This document shows, in pieces, positions 5,301-7,904 of a DNA stretch of 7,904 nucleotides. Position 1 is the stretch's first letter, and every line of letters starts with the position of its first letter. The position numbers and the translations under genes were made by a program. The notes beneath the pieces were generated by a model. It was not told where the DNA came from and did no database searches. It worked only from the letters and a program-made list of their open reading frames with translations. The stretch is from positions 1 to 7,904 of the forward strand of contig DASRSS010000210.1 of NCBI GenBank assembly GCA_035656335.1, written 5' to 3'. Source of the stretch: DASRSS01 sp035656335 (lineage in GTDB: Bacteria; Actinomycetota; Actinomycetes; Mycobacteriales; Jatrophihabitantaceae).

Positions 5301-6172
5301 TGGGTCTTAGCTCCGATCCACAGGATCGCGATCATGATGGCGCCGATGCCGGCAACCCAGATGACGATGGCTTCGGACACCGGGCCGATGCGGTCGATGC
5401 CGCTGCCGCCCGGGTCGTCAGAAGCCTTGATCGTCTGGATGTACGCGACGATGGCGCGCTTCTCGTCAGGGGTGATCTCGTTGTCGCTGAAGATCGGCAT
5501 GCTCTCCGGCCCGGTGAGCATCGCCGTGTAGATCTGCAGGTCGGTCGCATCGTTCAGCGACGGCGCGGTCTTGCCCGCGGACAGCGGGGCGCCCTTGAAC
5601 GTCGTCCCGTGGCAGGACGCGCAGTTCAATCGGAACAGGTTGCCGCCCTCTGCGATGTCGGCGTCCGTACCGCGCACCGTGCCGGCCGGGATGTCGACGC
5701 CGCCGCCCTTGGACTGGACGAACGCGGCGAGCTGCCGGATCTGCTTGTCGGTGAACTTCGCGGTTTTGCGGTACTGCTCCGAGCCCTGCCCGGTGGCGGG
5801 CATGCGTCCGGTGCTCACCTGGAAGTACACCGCCGCGCCGCCGACACCGAGCAGCGAGACGCCACGGTCCTTGACGCCCTGCAGGTTCGCGCCGTGGCAG
5901 GTGATGCAGCTGGTCTCGTACAGCTGGCGTCCGGCGGCGATGTCCGCGGCGCTGCTGCTCGAGTCAGCCGCGCCGGACGTGCCGGCGAACAGCGTGTAGG
6001 CGCCGCCCATGCCGACGAGCGCGCCGGTCAGGATCGCGCCGGCGGTCAGCTTGCGGCGCAGTCCGCCACGGCGACCGCTGCCACGCTTGGCCTGCGGCTC
6101 GGCGCCGGTAACCGGAACGGCCGGCTCGAAGCCCAGATCCGCGCTGGTCAGCGGGTCGTCGAAGTCGTCCAC
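5297..6172 (-). CDS. qcrC: Diheme cytochrome c subunit (cytochrome cc)
   Basis: QcrC carries two covalent c hemes and passes electrons from the Rieske protein straight to CuA of CtaC, replacing a soluble cytochrome c. The 291-residue protein has a membrane anchor near 44-63, two cytochrome c domains and a C-terminal helix at about 266-287. Heme sites are CITCH (Cys89, Cys92, His93) and CASCH (Cys184, Cys187, His188). Likely axial methionines are Met124 (RMPATG) and Met225 (SMPIF). The start is a GTG at 6172 with AAGGGA 5 nt upstream, and no other ATG or GTG start precedes the anchor. This start gives an acidic then proline-rich cytoplasmic lead of about 25 residues before the basic KRGSGRRGGLRRK stretch, longer than I expect for the family. 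It begins 27 nt after ctaE, and its stop overlaps the qcrA start. Confidence 0.96.
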   Translation of the reverse strand: MDDFDDPLTSADLGFEPAVPVTGAEPQAKRGSGRRGGLRRKLTAGAILTGALVGMGGAYTLFAGTSGAADSSSSAADIAAGRQLYETSCITCHGANLQGVKDRGVSLLGVGGAAVYFQVSTGRMPATGQGSEQYRKTAKFTDKQIRQLAAFVQSKGGGVDIPAGTVRGTDADIAEGGNLFRLNCASCHGTTFKGAPLSAGKTAPSLNDATDLQIYTAMLTGPESMPIFSDNEITPDEKRAIVAYIQTIKASDDPGGSGIDRIGPVSEAIVIWVAGIGAIMIAILWIGAKTQ

Positions 6173-6199
6173 GTGAGTCCCTTCGTCGCTTCGGCGGTG

Positions 6200-6838
6200 T
6201 CAGCGGATGATGTAGATGATCGAGAACAGACCGATCCACACCACGTCGACGAAGTGCCAGTAGTACGAAACCACGATGGCAGCGGTCGCCTGGGCGGGCG
6301 TGAACTTGCCCAGTGTCGTTCTGATCAAGAAGTAGATGAACGCGGCGAGACCGCCGAGCACGTGCAAGCCGTGGAAGCCCTCGGTCAGGAAGAACACCGA
6401 GCCGTACACGGTGCGCGAGATCGTGTTGCCCTCGTCGATCTCCATGCGGAACTCGTTCGCCTGCCCGAGCACGAAGATCAGGCCCATGAAGAAGGTCAGC
6501 GTGAACCAGCGGCGCAGCTTGAACACGTCGCCCTTCTCCGCGGCGAACACGCCCCACTGGCAGGTGAAGCTGGAGGCCACCAGGATGATCGTGAACGGCG
6601 TCGCGTAAGCGATCTTCGGCACCAGCTTCTCGCCGGCGTTGATGCCGCCGTCCATCGGCAGGTGCATGGGCCAGTCGGCACCGTGTACGGCACGCGCGGT
6701 GAAGTACATGGCGAAGAGCCCGGCGAAGAACATCAGCTCGCTGGAGAGCCAGACGATGGTGCCGACGCTGACGATGTTGGGCCGCGTCAGCGAATGCACC
6801 TTGCTGGACTCGAAGGGCGCGGTGGCAGTCGAGGTCAC
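6200..6838 (-). CDS. ctaE: Cytochrome c oxidase subunit III (aa3 type)
   Basis: CtaE is the non-redox subunit III that supports proton uptake and stability of the aa3 oxidase. The 212-residue protein has five membrane helices (about 22-47, 76-99, 112-128, 146-172 and 184-210), the short form lacking the first two helices of mitochondrial subunit III. Family hallmarks are SSELMFFAGLFAMYF in the first helix, TEGFHGLHV (152-160) and YYWHFVDVVW (192-201). The start is a GTG at 6838. There is no ribosome site at normal distance (AGGA is 12 nt away). A CATAAT hexamer ends 6 nt before the GTG, so the mRNA is probably leaderless. It is the first gene of ctaE-qcrC-qcrA-qcrB and is divergent from the receiver-like gene. 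Identification is firm. Confidence 0.97.
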   Translation of the reverse strand: MTSTATAPFESSKVHSLTRPNIVSVGTIVWLSSELMFFAGLFAMYFTARAVHGADWPMHLPMDGGINAGEKLVPKIAYATPFTIILVASSFTCQWGVFAAEKGDVFKLRRWFTLTFFMGLIFVLGQANEFRMEIDEGNTISRTVYGSVFFLTEGFHGLHVLGGLAAFIYFLIRTTLGKFTPAQATAAIVVSYYWHFVDVVWIGLFSIIYIIR

Positions 6839-6844
6839 AGACGC

Positions 6845-6850
6845 ATTATG
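6845..6850 (-). promoter_or_regulatory. Promoter -10 box of the ctaE-qcrCAB operon
   Basis: On the minus strand CATAAT matches the TATAAT consensus at 5 of 6 positions, striking in DNA this GC-rich. It ends 6 nt before the ctaE GTG, placing the likely transcript start on the G of the start codon. The -35 region is weak: GTGGTT lies 17 nt upstream, and a TTGGCC is too close at 13 nt. Confidence 0.55.
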
Positions 6851-6939
6851 TCCTGCCGGGACCGGCCAACCACGGCGGGGTAGGGGTCGTTACGTGCGCG
6901 TGATCGCGAGGTGCGGACGAACCGGCGAGGCGGCGTGGA

Positions 6940-6945
6940 TACGAT
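6940..6945 (+). promoter_or_regulatory. Candidate -10 box of the receiver-like gene
   Basis: TACGAT (TAnnnT) ends 7 nt before the ATG at 6953. The GGAG at 6948-6951 leaves only 1 nt to the ATG, too close for a ribosome site, which favours a leaderless start. No clear -35 hexamer was seen. Confidence 0.45.
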
Positions 6946-6952
6946 CTGGAGC

Positions 6953-7372
6953 ATGTCCGATCTGGGTGAGCGCGTGACCGTCCTCGTGTACAGCAATTCG
7001 GCCGACGTCCGTGCCGCCGTCCGCACGGCCGTCGGGCGTCGTCCCGCCCCGGACACCGGGCGGATCGACTGGGTCGAGTGCGAGACGAATGCCCAGGTGG
7101 TGCAGCAGCTGGACGAGGGCGGCCTGGACGCCGTGATCCTCGACGGCGAGGCGCAGCCGACCGGCGGAATGGGCCTCGCGCGCCAGTTCAAGTACGAGAT
7201 CGACGACTGCCCGCCCATCATCGTGCTCATCGCCCGACGGCAGGACGGCTGGCTGGCCTCCTGGTCGCTGGCGGACGCGGTCATCAACTCGCCGCTGGAC
7301 CCCATCGAGGCCGCCGAGGTGGTGGCCGAGCAGTTGCGCCGCCGGCGCAGCGGCATCCCCGTCGTCCGGTAG
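6953..7372 (+). CDS. Degenerate response-regulator receiver protein
   Basis: This 139-residue protein is a single receiver-like domain with no DNA-binding output region. The fold is visible as β1 RVTVLVYS, then β3 DAVILDGEA with Asp64 in the phospho-acceptor place, then a GGMGLARQFK stretch matching the 'G..L.R.l+' helix of CheY-like proteins, and a final helix. The other active-site positions look lost. The acidic pair after β1 is replaced by YSNSAD, the Thr/Ser after β4 by an alanine or isoleucine (VLIARR), and the Lys-Pro after β5 by Ser113-Pro114. Phosphorylation is therefore doubtful, and it may work by protein contact. Homologues with the same GGMG and QD-W-LA-WS-ADA segments are, as I recall, common next to ctaE in actinobacteria. 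I chose the ATG at 6953 over an in-frame GTG at 6911 because the domain starts right after it and a -10-like box lies between. trpD follows after 6 nt. Confidence 0.8.
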   Translation: MSDLGERVTVLVYSNSADVRAAVRTAVGRRPAPDTGRIDWVECETNAQVVQQLDEGGLDAVILDGEAQPTGGMGLARQFKYEIDDCPPIIVLIARRQDGWLASWSLADAVINSPLDPIEAAEVVAEQLRRRRSGIPVVR

Positions 7373-7378
7373 GCGGTT

Positions 7379-7904
7379 GTGGCTCCGGCCGACCGGTCGG
7401 CGGCGCGCAGCTGGCCGGCACTGCTGAGCGCCCTGATGGCGGGCGGCTCGCTCAGCGCGGACGACACCGCGTGGGCGATGGACGAGATCATGGGCGGCAA
7501 CGCCTCGCCGGCACGTCTCGCTTCGTTCGCGGTGCTGCTGCGCGCCAAGGGCGAGACGCCCGAGGAACTGGCCGGCCTGGTCCGGACGATGCTCGATCGC
7601 GCCGCGCCCGTGCCGGTGTCGCGACGCGCGGTGGACCTGGTGGGTACCGGCGGCGATCTCGCGCACACCGTCAACATCACGACCATGGCGGCGCTGGTGG
7701 TTGCCGGCGCCGGACGACCGATCGTCAAGCACGGCAACCGCAGCGCGTCCTCGCTGTGCGGCTCGGCGGACGTGCTCGAGGAGCTCGGTGTCGCTATCGA
7801 CCTGCCCGCCGACGGGGTCACGGCGACCGTGGCCGAGGTCGGCATCGGCTTCTGCTTCGCGCCGGTGTTCCACAGCGGGATGCGGCACGCGGGCCCCACG
7901 CGCG
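7379..7904 (+). CDS. trpD: Anthranilate phosphoribosyltransferase, N-terminal 175 residues (partial)
   Basis: TrpD joins anthranilate to phosphoribosyl pyrophosphate in the second committed step of tryptophan synthesis, in the cytoplasm. The frame opens at a GTG at 7379 and runs off the right edge. An N-terminal helical domain (about 10-75, including AMDEIMGGNASPARLASFAVLLRAKGET) precedes the glycosyltransferase domain. Signature motifs are VGTGGD (88-93, PRPP pyrophosphate loop), TVNITT (97-102), KHGNRSASS (117-125), CGSADVLEELGV (127-138) and FHSGMRHAGPTR (164-175), the last involved in anthranilate binding. About half of a normal 340-350 residue protein is present, with no frame break. The GTG is 6 nt after the receiver-like gene's stop. 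AGGCGG overlaps that stop, with a short 2-nt spacing, so translation is probably coupled. Placement near ctaE matches mycobacteria, where trpD also adjoins ctaE, there with no receiver gene that I recall. Confidence 0.95.
   Translation, partial: MAPADRSAARSWPALLSALMAGGSLSADDTAWAMDEIMGGNASPARLASFAVLLRAKGETPEELAGLVRTMLDRAAPVPVSRRAVDLVGTGGDLAHTVNITTMAALVVAGAGRPIVKHGNRSASSLCGSADVLEELGVAIDLPADGVTATVAEVGIGFCFAPVFHSGMRHAGPTR

Noticed and set aside
3939..6883. Long plus-strand frames (530 and 527 codons) opposite qcrA, qcrC and ctaE
   Set aside because: They are shadows of conserved genes with intact cofactor motifs on the other strand. The products look like no family.
6888..6906. Possible operator at the near-palindrome ACGTGCGCGT in the ctaE/receiver-like gap
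   Set aside because: Only a 10-bp imperfect match whose symmetry does not extend; expected by chance in GC-rich DNA.
6835..7899. 354- and 332-codon minus-strand frames opposite the receiver-like gene and trpD
   Set aside because: The plus strand encodes recognisable receiver and TrpD motifs; these frames do not.

Overview
The window is GC-rich DNA. Its coding frames show the strong third-position G/C bias of a high-GC actinobacterium. Its core is the aa3-type cytochrome oxidase and cytochrome bcc region that actinobacteria use to build their bcc–aa3 respiratory supercomplex. Signature traits are a diheme cytochrome c in place of a mobile c1/c pair, a three-helix Rieske protein with a twin-arginine third segment, cytochrome b with PDWY instead of PEWY and a long C-terminal tail, and the actinobacterial oxidase subunit IV (CtaF). 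ctaC is followed directly by ctaF with no ctaD between them, and ctaE lies divergent to a trpD. As I recall it, this resembles the mycobacterial/Pseudonocardiales arrangement more than Streptomyces, but the order cannot be fixed from sequence alone.

Layout, left to right. At 1-195 is the start of a class V aminotransferase/cysteine desulfurase on the minus strand, cut by the window edge. It is divergent from ctaC-ctaF (313-1690, plus strand), which closes with a perfect 16-bp stem terminator. The stretch 1691-2470 lies between the convergent ctaCF and qcr operons. It holds a small NYN-domain (PIN-like nuclease) gene on the minus strand and three copies of a 49-bp imperfect-palindrome repeat: two beyond the 3' end of the NYN gene and one just before its start. 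A hairpin terminator follows qcrB. The long minus-strand operon ctaE-qcrC-qcrA-qcrB fills 2471-6838. Divergent from ctaE on the plus strand are a degenerate response-regulator receiver protein and the first half of trpD, which runs off the right edge.

How the genes work together: QcrB, QcrA and QcrC oxidise menaquinol and pass electrons through the Rieske cluster and the two c hemes to the CuA centre of CtaC. From there they go to subunit I (CtaD, not in this window), assisted by CtaE and CtaF. The receiver-like gene is tightly packed with trpD. Its position next to ctaE suggests, but does not show, a regulatory link.

The least-explained material is the 49-bp repeat family, with pair-preserving changes in its stem, that brackets the NYN nuclease gene. 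Also notable is a recurring promoter pattern: TAnnnT or a near match 6-7 nt before several start codons that lack a strong ribosome site, suggesting leaderless mRNAs.
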